DNA of 64,000 bases from positions 28,185 to 92,184 of the forward strand of contig JABDCW010000002.1 of assembly GCA_013287905.1 (NCBI GenBank). The letters are read 5' to 3'. The notes below the pieces were generated by a model. It did not search any database and was not told the origin of the DNA. It saw only the letters and a list, made by a program, of their open reading frames with translations. A program made the position numbers and the translations under genes. This document shows, in pieces, positions 34,758 to 41,784 of this stretch; within the stretch, counting starts at the first letter, position 1; the number at the start of each line of letters is the position of its first letter. This DNA comes from Chlamydiota bacterium. Lineage in GTDB: Bacteria > Chlamydiota > Chlamydiia > Chlamydiales > Parachlamydiaceae.

Positions 34758-34892
34758 AACGATAAGAACGATATAACGATAAGAACGATAAAACCTTCCT
34801 GTCGGCTTACCACCCATACTATTACACATAAGTATAGACTTTAATTCAACACAAAGGCACGAAGACACCAAGACACTAAGAGGGAAGGGGCT
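34758..34892. repeat. Tandem AACGATAAGAACGATA pair and truncated palindromic element, copy 3
   Basis: Two direct copies of AACGATAAGAACGATA (34758-34773, 34775-34790). They are followed at 34816-34892 by CATACTATTAC ... ATTCAACACAAAGGCACGAAG, the left half of the AACACAAAGGCAC element. The right half is missing at the end of the guanylate-kinase-like gene. I see nothing else in the 290-bp gap 34608-34897. Confidence 0.65.
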
Positions 34893-34897
34893 CTGCT

Positions 34898-35530
34898 TTA
34901 TGTTTCCTTGCAGATGAGACTTTTCAGCTGTTGTTTTGCTTCTTCAAAATCATCATTCAAAATATGATATTGGCATGAGGGTGCAATGCGTTCTTGTTCC
35001 CGCTCTTCAATTGCAAGATGATAGCGCCGATAAAATTTATCTAAATCGTCCGCATGCCGTCTTAAAAGCCTTTCTTCCAAAGTAGTGATTTCTTTCACAT
35101 CGATCCAAATACTGATTGAAGAAGGGATTAACTCCTGAAGGAGTTTAGTACTGTTATACTCAGTAAGTATAATATAAGATTTTCCTTTCTCAAGTTCTGC
35201 TAAGATACTTTTTTCATATCCATATAAAAAATGATCGTATTGGAAAGAATGAAGAAAATAGCCTTCCTGTTCTTTCTTTTGAAATTCTTCCTGTGTAATA
35301 AAATAATAATCCACCGCTTCTAATTCCCCAGCCCTTTTTGGGCGTGTGGTATAAAAAACATAATTTTCAAGCTGCCCTTCATTTCCACACTCTGCTATTA
35401 AAGCATTTGCCAGAGTTGTTTTCCCCGCTGCCGATGGACCTGAAATAAAATAGACAATACCTGAATACAGGGACAGATGTGAAAGGAAACATAAAATAAT
35501 TAAACAAATTACATATTTTGCATTCATCAT
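34898..35530 (-). CDS. Guanylate-kinase-like protein with N-terminal export signal
   Basis: About 210 residues. The core resembles guanylate kinase: P-loop ISGPSAAGKTTLANAL (~28), GMP-binding YTTRPKRAGELEAVDYYFIT (~62) with E/Y positions kept, GYEKSILAELEKGKSYIIL (~104) and RLLRRHADDLDKFYRRY (~150). Unlike normal Gmk, it begins with a hydrophobic segment (YVICLIILCFLSHLSLYSG) that looks like a signal peptide or anchor. I placed the start at the ATG at 35530 after AAGGAAAG; a TTG further up is less likely. It follows a small secreted coiled-coil gene with a 32-bp gap. It may be an exported, neofunctionalised kinase. Confidence 0.75.
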   Translation of the reverse strand: MMNAKYVICLIILCFLSHLSLYSGIVYFISGPSAAGKTTLANALIAECGNEGQLENYVFYTTRPKRAGELEAVDYYFITQEEFQKKEQEGYFLHSFQYDHFLYGYEKSILAELEKGKSYIILTEYNSTKLLQELIPSSISIWIDVKEITTLEERLLRRHADDLDKFYRRYHLAIEEREQERIAPSCQYHILNDDFEEAKQQLKSLICKET

Positions 35531-35562
35531 TAGACTTTCCTTCAAAAACGTGTTTCGGTATA

Positions 35563-35865
35563 CTATGAGAGTTTATCTTTTGCTGTTTCACTCTCAAGCA
35601 GTACATCTTTTAGTTGTCTGATTTTTTTTTCAAGTTTTTTGATTTTCTTTTGGAGATCGCTATTTTGTTCCTGAACGCAATCTCTTAAACGATTTTGGTA
35701 TTCTTGCAGTTTCTCCTCAGCTTCTGCGATCTTTTTTTGAATCTGTTCATTAAAGATGTTAAAATTCGAGGAAATCACTTTACTGTGAACATTTTTTTCA
35801 TAATTATCTTGAGCATTTATTGCTGCGCATAAACAAATAAACAATCCGAAAATAGTTTTTTTCAT
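35563..35865 (-). CDS. Small exported coiled-coil protein
   Basis: A 100-residue protein; AAAGGAGATATT precedes the ATG at 35865. It has a signal peptide (MKKTIFGLFICLCAAINAQ) and then a long charged coiled coil (IFNEQIQKKIAEAEEKLQEYQ; LQKKIKKLEKKIRQLKDVLL). It is the first gene of a pair with the exported guanylate-kinase-like protein and might act as its periplasmic partner. I do not recognise a family. Confidence 0.7.
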   Translation of the reverse strand: MKKTIFGLFICLCAAINAQDNYEKNVHSKVISSNFNIFNEQIQKKIAEAEEKLQEYQNRLRDCVQEQNSDLQKKIKKLEKKIRQLKDVLLESETAKDKLS

Positions 35866-35878
35866 AATATCTCCTTTG

Positions 35879-36053
35879 TATACACAAACAACTTCAAAAG
35901 TTGGTTTTTTGCATCGTCGCCAGCCGACGAATTTGAAACCTGCCTCCATCGCTCAACTTATTCAAGTTGAGCTGCTTCGGCAACAGCTTTGCTTGGTTCA
36001 AATTCGAGGCGGCTCCTTGTAAAATTCCCAATTTTTGAAGTTGTTTGTGTATA
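35879..36053. repeat. Dispersed palindromic element, variant D with TATACACAAACAACTTCAAAA ends
   Basis: The ends are perfect inverted TATACACAAACAACTTCAAAA. The interior has the CTCAACTTATTCAAGTTGAG hairpin and GGCTCCTTGTAAAATTCCCAA shared with the TATACCGAA-ended family. A half copy of this end type is at ~41695-41725. It fills much of the 320-bp gap between 35865 and 36186; the remainder is AT-rich promoter-like DNA. Confidence 0.8.
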
Positions 36054-36185
36054 TTTTAATATGGTCTAAAATGGAATATTATAAATTTATTATCTTTGAA
36101 TGTATATAGAAAATAAATATTTGACTTCAATACCGGGATTTTCTTAACATCCATTCAAATCAATTATTTAATATGGGAGGAAAAA

Positions 36186-36596
36186 ATGGGCAATGAAGTA
36201 AAAACCACCGCAGAATTTACGCTTGTGCCGACTGTACCTTCAGAGGAAGATCGTCCAAGAGAAAGAAAATTTTCGTGGGGACATTATTGGAGCCATGTTA
36301 CAAGTTGTAATTCGCTTTGTACGATTGTGGGTGGCCTATATACTACAGGTGGAACCATAGCCTTAGGATATATGCTGATTGATGGATTTACCGACCCCGA
36401 TCCCGATTCGGATTGGGCGCAAAAAAACCACACTTTTGCTGACTTGGGTGCAGTGGGCGTAGCAACAGTGAGCGGCCTTTTAGGACTTGGAGTCCTCTTT
36501 TGTTTTGCCGCAGGGGTAACAATAAAAACTTGCCGTGACGGGATCATAGAAGGACGGGTTCAGAGGGGACAGACGCCTCTTCTCGCACCTGAATGA
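36186..36596 (+). CDS. Small Inc-like protein with two hydrophobic lobes
   Basis: A 136-residue protein; GGGAGG lies before the ATG. The N-terminus is soluble and acidic/basic, followed by hydrophobic segments TIVGGLYTTGGTIALGYMLI (~47-66) and LGAVGVATVSGLLGLGVLF (~90-110) separated by a short acidic loop (DPDPDSDW). The C-terminus is RGQTPLLAPE. There is no signal peptide. This resembles a small inclusion membrane-type effector or a plain membrane protein. It is convergent with recO. Confidence 0.6.
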   Translation: MGNEVKTTAEFTLVPTVPSEEDRPRERKFSWGHYWSHVTSCNSLCTIVGGLYTTGGTIALGYMLIDGFTDPDPDSDWAQKNHTFADLGAVGVATVSGLLGLGVLFCFAAGVTIKTCRDGIIEGRVQRGQTPLLAPE

Positions 36597-36614
36597 TTGC
36601 CTTACAATTTTGAT

Positions 36615-37211
36615 CTAAGCTGTCTGTCGCAGGAAAAAATCTTTGATTTTTCCTGCAAAAACAGGGTCGATTGTCAAGGGCATCAAGAGAGAAATGTCCT
36701 GAGCGAGCGTTAAGACTTCAACCAGTTGCCTCTCTTCTCCCGTCATTGGAAACAGATCGCTGTGATGCAGCAGTCCTTCGTTCTTTAATGTCTTAAGCCG
36801 AAAGCTCGTGCTGAGGAGCATGGGATCTGCGATCAGAGAGAGCTTTTTGAGGTAGATGAGAAGCAGCGCGTACAGTTTTGGCGAGGGTTTTTCCGGATAC
36901 TGGGTCAATCCAACCGTCTGGAGCATATCGCATGCACACTCTAATGTGTTGAGTGCCTGACGCAAAGGCAAATGGTGGTTGAGCACTTCAATGTCATAGC
37001 AGGAATGAATTTCCGATTTGCCTTTCTTATAAATCACTTCTACATGATTAAGGGGATTGGAAGCCGATCCATGATTGCTTTTTTTTAGGTAAGCTCCCTT
37101 TACGCACAGTTTGATGAGCCCGGCCTCTGGCGTAAATAGGGAAAGAATGCGATCGTGGTCTTGAAAGGGAAAAGCACGGACAATGATCCCTTCTGTGTGT
37201 AATTTATCCAT
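36615..37211 (-). CDS. recO: DNA repair protein RecO (short form)
   Basis: A 198-residue protein that mediates RecA loading in recombinational repair. The N-terminal OB fold is visible as EGIIVRAFPFQDHDRILSLFTPEAGLIKLCVKGA. A helical domain follows (ALNTLECACDMLQTVGLTQYPEKPSPKLYALLLIYLKKL). E. coli-type RecO has ~240 residues; this one is shorter and lacks the C-terminal Cys4 zinc motif seen in many family members. Confidence 0.85.
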   Translation of the reverse strand: MDKLHTEGIIVRAFPFQDHDRILSLFTPEAGLIKLCVKGAYLKKSNHGSASNPLNHVEVIYKKGKSEIHSCYDIEVLNHHLPLRQALNTLECACDMLQTVGLTQYPEKPSPKLYALLLIYLKKLSLIADPMLLSTSFRLKTLKNEGLLHHSDLFPMTGEERQLVEVLTLAQDISLLMPLTIDPVFAGKIKDFFLRQTA

Positions 37212-37265
37212 ATTTACTTAAAAGCTCTTATTGTAATTAAAATACAAGCCTGTTATCTAAGAGGG

Positions 37266-37829
37266 ATGATAAAAAGCGTTTTTGTTCTCTTTCTTTTGCC
37301 CCTTGTGTTATTTCAGTATACCATTGAAGCCGCTCCCGCTCAAGTCATCATTATTAGCCATGCGGAAAAATCTCTCAATGGTCCATCACTATCTCAAAGA
37401 GGACGGGAAAGGGCAGCCGCGTACGTCCCCTATTTTTTGGAGACTAAGGAATTGCTTAAGGCCGGCCTTCCTTCGGCTATCTATGCAATAAAGTCATCCA
37501 AGGAAAGTGCGCCCTATGCAATCGACACGATTCTTCCTTTGGCGGATGCATTGAAATTGGCTGTTAATGACCGGTTTGCCCGGGAAGACTATAAAAATAT
37601 GGTCCAATCGGTCATGCATGATCCAAATCTCGATGGCAAATCAGTATTGATTTGCTGGGATCCTCAATTTATCCCGGAGATCGCCCGGGAATTTAAAGCT
37701 TTGCTTACCCCATGTAAATGGCACAGCAATGTGACCGATCGCGTCTGGCTGATTGCCATCGCACCATCCGGAAAAACTACTTTTACAAACATCCCGCAGC
37801 GTCTGCTGTTTGGGGACTGCGGGCAATAG
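37266..37829 (+). CDS. Exported histidine-phosphatase-like protein, catalytically degenerate
   Basis: A 187-residue protein with a signal peptide (SVFVLFLLPLVLFQYTIEA). IIISHAEKSLNGPSLSQRGRERA corresponds to the RHGE-type phosphate pocket of the histidine phosphatase superfamily, but the arginine before His is Ser here. The second half (DGKSVLICWDPQFIPEIARE) lacks the usual second catalytic histidine, replaced by Trp/Asp. It probably binds rather than hydrolyses, or has changed function. Confidence 0.6.
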   Translation: MIKSVFVLFLLPLVLFQYTIEAAPAQVIIISHAEKSLNGPSLSQRGRERAAAYVPYFLETKELLKAGLPSAIYAIKSSKESAPYAIDTILPLADALKLAVNDRFAREDYKNMVQSVMHDPNLDGKSVLICWDPQFIPEIAREFKALLTPCKWHSNVTDRVWLIAIAPSGKTTFTNIPQRLLFGDCGQ

Positions 37830-37850
37830 TTCTTTTAAGTCTATTAATAA

Positions 37851-37950
37851 ACTACCAATTTACTACCAAAACCTACCAAATTGGTAGATGCTAGGGTTTT
37901 TTACCGTTTTCCTACCAATTTCCTACCAGAATCTACCAAATTGGTAGTTG
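37851..37950. repeat. Two boxes 60 bp apart with palindrome CTACCAAATTGGTAG
   Basis: The ~38-bp boxes starting at 37851 and 37911 are nearly identical. Each has two CTACCA words and then the 15-bp palindrome (37873-37887 and 37933-37947). The exact 60-bp spacing and position just before a broken frame suggest an operator whose gene has decayed. Confidence 0.65.
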
Positions 37951-38076
37951 ACAAGGTTTGCCATTGATCTACAAAATCTGCATGAAAAAGGTCTTCTTGA
38001 AATGAGCAAACGTGGAAAAGCATTTGTATTCATCTCGCCGGCTCACCTGTCAGACCTGATCCGGAAGGCTAAATAA
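37948..38076 (+). pseudogene. Remnant of a winged-helix-like C-terminus
   Basis: An open frame without a good start encodes FAIDLQNLHEKGLLEMSKRG and then KAFVFISPAHLSDLIRKAK, stop. The LxxLHEKGLLE pattern followed by a beta-type FVFISP strand resembles the end of a winged helix. It lies immediately downstream of the CTACCAAATTGGTAG boxes, so it may be what remains of the gene they controlled. Confidence 0.4.
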
Positions 38077-38078
38077 CT

Positions 38079-38245
38079 TATACCGAACGTGATTCAAAAA
38101 TTGGTTTTTGACGGCGTTCTGCTTTGCATCAAAATTTTTGTCTTCGCTCGTGCCTTGGCCATTGGCAATGGTCACTTAGTTCCAGACGGAAAATTTTGAG
38201 CAGCCTCCTTGTCAAAATCCAAACTTTTGAACCAGCTTCGGTATA
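38079..38245. repeat. TATACCGAA-ended palindromic element, copy E, overlapping the end of a gene
   Basis: A full-length copy, closely matching those at 7684 and 49691. Its right ~74 bp are the 3' end of the CcsA-type gene, encoding the last 23 residues and the stop codon. Confidence 0.85.
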
Positions 38246-40226
38246 AACCCGCACTGCATATAAAAATCAGTTCCAGCAATAAATAACCAAAATAAATCCA
38301 CTCCCCTCCCTTGCCAAAACCGTAGCTGTGTAAACCGGTCCCGAGAACATAGTTGACGCCGTACCAGGTGAAGCTGATTGTCATTAACCCGGCAACTGCC
38401 CCCACAGCGAGGCCAAAATCGCGGATGTACCGGAATGTATAGGAATGGATGATCAACAGATAGACGCACGAGGAAATAAAGGCCCACGATTCTTTTGGAT
38501 CCCAATCCCAAAAACGCCCCCAGCTCTCTGCTGCCCAAATTCCCCCTAAGATCGTTCCGGGGATGAGCAATCCTGTACCGACATAAATCGTGTAAAGAAT
38601 CCCGCGTGCAAGCTGACGGGTATGTCCATTTTCTTGTCTGTAATAAAAGAGGGAGAGCAAAAATAGGTGGCCAAGAATTCCCGAAACGATAAAAGCCCCA
38701 TAGCTGCCAACAACCATAAGAACATGGACGATCAGCCAATATTGCGAATCCAAAACCGCTTGTACGTTTTCCAACTGTGCATCTGCAGCGGTCAATTTGA
38801 GCAGGATCAGCAAGGCAACAGAACCGGCTGCTGCCATGAGCAACACAAAACGCATTTGGCTTTTGAAATAAAAGATAAATCCAATTGCCATGCCGGCCCA
38901 CGGTACATAGATCATTGTCTCAAACATATTGGAAACAGGGGGTCTATGCAGGATATAGCACCGGATCGCTAAAACGAGCGAATGGACTAAAAAAGCAGCA
39001 ATCAGGAGGCTTAAGGATAGATTATTCAAACGATGCTTTTTTTTCAGCAGCGAGCTCTTTGGCCAGGCTTCGCAAATGAGTGCCAGCAAATATAAGACTA
39101 TAGCAATTTCTATGAGAGGAATGGTATAGTAGAGCTGCTCAAGCTTTAACGTTGTGAAACCAGGGTAAAACAAGCTCTTGTTGGCGGCAATTTGATACGG
39201 TTGTCCAATAAGCTCAGCGTAAGCCTCGTGAAATTCTTCAGAAAACCGTTTTGCCATTTGTTCGATGCTGGCCGGTTCATATGGCTTATGTAAAACGGCA
39301 TGTTCTAAATTTAAATAAGCGGCTCGTATATTTTCAAAAGCATGATCGGAAAACGAGGTAAAATTTTCTGTCGGCGTCATTATCTTTAGCGCATGCAATG
39401 ATACCCATTCCCCCTTTACCATCTTCAAGGGAAGCATTTTTAAAGTGGTCCCGGATTGCCTTAATTGCGTCAGTAAGGGAAGATCTGCAGCTTCGCTTGA
39501 ACTTTCAGACGGGCCGTAGGAACTATAGACCCGCATCTCCTGAAGCAGGCGCACTATTTCATCGACAAGGTTTTTATTGGGGTGCTGCAATGAAATAACA
39601 GATTGCCTTCCATCCGGATCAACAACAAGACCAGGTAGCAGAAACTTCCATGGCATTTGTTTTGGAGTTTCAGCAATGACAAGAGCGTTTTTTTCGAGCT
39701 TGAGTATAAGGCCGGGGATCAAATTTTTTAATTCGATTTTTTCGCGGGAGGTGCGGTTGGAAGGAGCGTGATATTCCTGAATAAATGTAAAAAGAAGAAG
39801 CTTTCTCAAGAGTGCAACCTGAGTTTCCTTAGACTCATAAATGGCTTTGTTGAGATCGCTAAAACTAAACCGGTCTTGAGCAGCAGGCAAATGCAATAAT
39901 GACTTGATTTCAGCATAATGGACCCAAAAAAGCGGGGCCAGGTCAAAGGGGTGATGCCCTAAAAAATGAATCCTCCACAGCAAATCCAATGCAGAGTTAT
40001 TTTCGGCATTAAATGGGGCAAGGTCATCCGTTTTTAGCGAATCTTTATGATAGACCTGGTATAGCCAGCTTTTCGAGACAACTTCCACAGGGCGGAACCT
40101 GCCTTGATAGGCAGCGGGAAGTTCCGCTGTCGATGCAAATGGAGAAATTTCCTGGGAAAAGAGGGGGAGGGGGCCAATTCCCGTGAAAATATGAAAAAGT
40201 AGATAAAGCCAAACCAGTAAATACAT
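38172..40226 (-). CDS. Cytochrome c assembly protein of the CcsA/ResC type, large form
   Basis: A 684-residue protein. The N-terminus has a signal-like helix and a ~350-residue periplasmic region (a ResB-like equivalent would sit here, but I cannot confirm homology). From ~365 there are about eight membrane helices with the haem-handling motif WGRFWDWDPKESWAFIS (~580) and conserved histidines (HPPVSNMFETMIY region ~430 and YGVNYVLGTGLHSYGFG ~635). It delivers haem to apocytochrome c outside the membrane and is needed for the cytochromes at 1-5920. The last 23 residues (from YRSWFKSLDF) are encoded by an inserted dispersed repeat, so the native end was lost. Confidence 0.88.
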   Translation of the reverse strand: MYLLVWLYLLFHIFTGIGPLPLFSQEISPFASTAELPAAYQGRFRPVEVVSKSWLYQVYHKDSLKTDDLAPFNAENNSALDLLWRIHFLGHHPFDLAPLFWVHYAEIKSLLHLPAAQDRFSFSDLNKAIYESKETQVALLRKLLLFTFIQEYHAPSNRTSREKIELKNLIPGLILKLEKNALVIAETPKQMPWKFLLPGLVVDPDGRQSVISLQHPNKNLVDEIVRLLQEMRVYSSYGPSESSSEAADLPLLTQLRQSGTTLKMLPLKMVKGEWVSLHALKIMTPTENFTSFSDHAFENIRAAYLNLEHAVLHKPYEPASIEQMAKRFSEEFHEAYAELIGQPYQIAANKSLFYPGFTTLKLEQLYYTIPLIEIAIVLYLLALICEAWPKSSLLKKKHRLNNLSLSLLIAAFLVHSLVLAIRCYILHRPPVSNMFETMIYVPWAGMAIGFIFYFKSQMRFVLLMAAAGSVALLILLKLTAADAQLENVQAVLDSQYWLIVHVLMVVGSYGAFIVSGILGHLFLLSLFYYRQENGHTRQLARGILYTIYVGTGLLIPGTILGGIWAAESWGRFWDWDPKESWAFISSCVYLLIIHSYTFRYIRDFGLAVGAVAGLMTISFTWYGVNYVLGTGLHSYGFGKGGEWIYFGYLLLELIFICSAGLYRSWFKSLDFDKEAAQNFPSGTK

Positions 40227-40251
40227 GGTTGCTACTATATCTATTTATTTA

Positions 40252-41457
40252 TTAAAAAAGAAATCCAAAGTAAAACAGGGGGATGGTTTCCTTGCCGGGA
40301 TGAAGAATGTCATCTTTGACGAGAAAGGCAGGGAGATCTGTATTCTGGAGCTGTTTGCCAGTTTTATTTTTCCCTCCAATTTCAAAGAGATGTTTATCTA
40401 CCCTAAAATCCCCTTGTTTCGAATAGAAAACCTGATGTTGAGCATCCCGCAATGCTTGTATGAAATACAGCTCTCTCAGGTTTCCCTGGTTAAGAGGTGT
40501 CCCTGAAAAACTGTTTAGGGTATGAAGCAGAGTCGTGTTGTGGATAAAAATTTTTTGCGGCTTTCGTAGCTGCCGGCTACCTCCTTCGTAAGGGTAAATC
40601 AGCGTGATGAGTCCAACCCGATCAAGAATATGCAAATAGTGGTCGACAGTTTGATGTGCCACACCGATATTTCGGGCAATATTGTTGGTATTTGCCTCGC
40701 CTGGGGGGATGGAAGCCAAGTATCCAAGTAATTTTTTAAAGAGATGGAGGTTGGCAGTTTTGAGGTCGAAACAATTTGGTATATCTTCAAAAATGATTTT
40801 AGAGACAATTTGCATAATCCTTTCGTAATAGGTCGGTGGATCTTCAAAGATAAAAGGATAGTAACCGACCTCAAGATAGGTTCTAAAAAGACTTAAGATC
40901 CTGTCGGTTAGACCGAGGCTGGAAAATCTGGTTGGGTTTTCAAGCAGTTCATTGAAAGGGATAACAGAATGGATGGTTTTTTCTGAAAATAGGAGATACT
41001 CCCGAAAGGACATCCCGGGGAGACGGTAGGTATTCACCCGGCGTGACAAATCATGGCTGCCCTGAAGTAATTCCAGCATCGAGCTTCCAGAAAATACCAC
41101 CCTGACATCGGGATAGCTATCATAGATATTTTTAAGTTCCTGGCTCCAATTTTTGTATTGATGGATCTCGTCGATAAAAAAATTGCGATATCCCTCCAAT
41201 TTGTAGAGTTCATCTACAAATTCGAGAAGTGTTGATGTGTGAAAATAGACTGAATCTGCCGAGAAATAAAATGTTTTACCCTCTTTGTAAAGATGTTCTT
41301 TTATGTATTGGAGCATCAATGTCGTTTTGCCTACGCCGCGAGGACCAATAAGGCAAGTCAGCCGCTTAAGGGTAAATTCAGCAAAAAGCGCCCGTTTTGT
41401 CGTCAAATCAACGAGGTTGATCAGTCGTTCAAAAGATTCTTTGATAAGGTCTATCAT
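40252..41457 (-). CDS. AAA+ ATPase with C-terminal DUF4143 domain, paralogue 3
   Basis: A 401-residue protein. Walker A is GPRGVGKTTLMLQYI (~38), Walker B is YRNFFIDEIHQYKNWSQELK (~92) and the sensor is FSGSSMLELLQGSHDLSRR (~123). A winged-helix-like segment (NIARNIGVAHQTVDHYLHIL, ~260) precedes the DUF4143 end, where the nuclease-like core is degenerate (DFRVDKHLFEIGGKNKTGKQ, ~352-372). It is more divergent from paralogues 1 and 2 than they are from each other in the core. Its start codon lies inside the left arm of a perfect 12-bp inverted repeat. Confidence 0.87.
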   Translation of the reverse strand: MIDLIKESFERLINLVDLTTKRALFAEFTLKRLTCLIGPRGVGKTTLMLQYIKEHLYKEGKTFYFSADSVYFHTSTLLEFVDELYKLEGYRNFFIDEIHQYKNWSQELKNIYDSYPDVRVVFSGSSMLELLQGSHDLSRRVNTYRLPGMSFREYLLFSEKTIHSVIPFNELLENPTRFSSLGLTDRILSLFRTYLEVGYYPFIFEDPPTYYERIMQIVSKIIFEDIPNCFDLKTANLHLFKKLLGYLASIPPGEANTNNIARNIGVAHQTVDHYLHILDRVGLITLIYPYEGGSRQLRKPQKIFIHNTTLLHTLNSFSGTPLNQGNLRELYFIQALRDAQHQVFYSKQGDFRVDKHLFEIGGKNKTGKQLQNTDLPAFLVKDDILHPGKETIPLFYFGFLF

Positions 41458-41504
41458 TTAAGTACACTCCAATATTTTCACCAGTTTCTTTAAGTGTACT
41501 TAAA
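41457..41504. promoter_or_regulatory. Perfect 12-bp inverted repeat over the start of DUF4143 ATPase 3
   Basis: TTTAAGTACACT (41457-41468) and AGTGTACTTAAA (41493-41504) are exact reverse complements separated by 24 bp. The left arm begins within the start codon. This is consistent with an operator for translational or transcriptional self-control. Confidence 0.6.
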
Positions 41505-41570
41505 ATGTGGATTATGAGCAATTGCATAAGGAGCATAGCAACTGTACCCTGAGAAAAAACCTAAGCAAGT

Positions 41571-41655
41571 CTTGATCTTGATCTTGATCATGATCTTAAT
41601 CTTGTTTTTTAGGTGACGAGCTAGATTAAGATCATGATCAAGATCGAGATCAGGA
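41571..41655. repeat. Word-palindrome of GATCTT/AAGATC units
   Basis: The left arm CTTGATCTTGATCATGATCT continues TAATCT. The right arm is AGATTAAGATCATGATCAAG followed by ATCGAG. They form a near-perfect 26-bp stem with a ~28-bp loop. Confidence 0.8.
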
Positions 41656-41694
41656 TTGGCTTAAGAGCCCCTCGTGGTTGAGAAAAATTCAAAA

Positions 41695-41776
41695 ATTTCC
41701 AACTCTTGAAGTTGTTTGTGTATGCATGTTCACGGGTTGGTAGCAAATCGCTGAGCGATTTTCTTAACCACCCGTG
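41695..41776. repeat. Half copy of the TATACACAAACAACTT end plus a hairpin downstream of the 714-residue ORF
   Basis: TTCCAACTCTTGAAGTTGTT then TGTGTAT (41695-41725) matches one end of the element at 35879. At 41731-41776, CACGGGTTGG and CCACCCGTG flank AAATCGCTGAGCGATTT, giving a strong stem after the stop at 41785. It could act as a terminator but lacks a clear U-run. Confidence 0.5.
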
Positions 41777-41784
41777 GTTATGCC

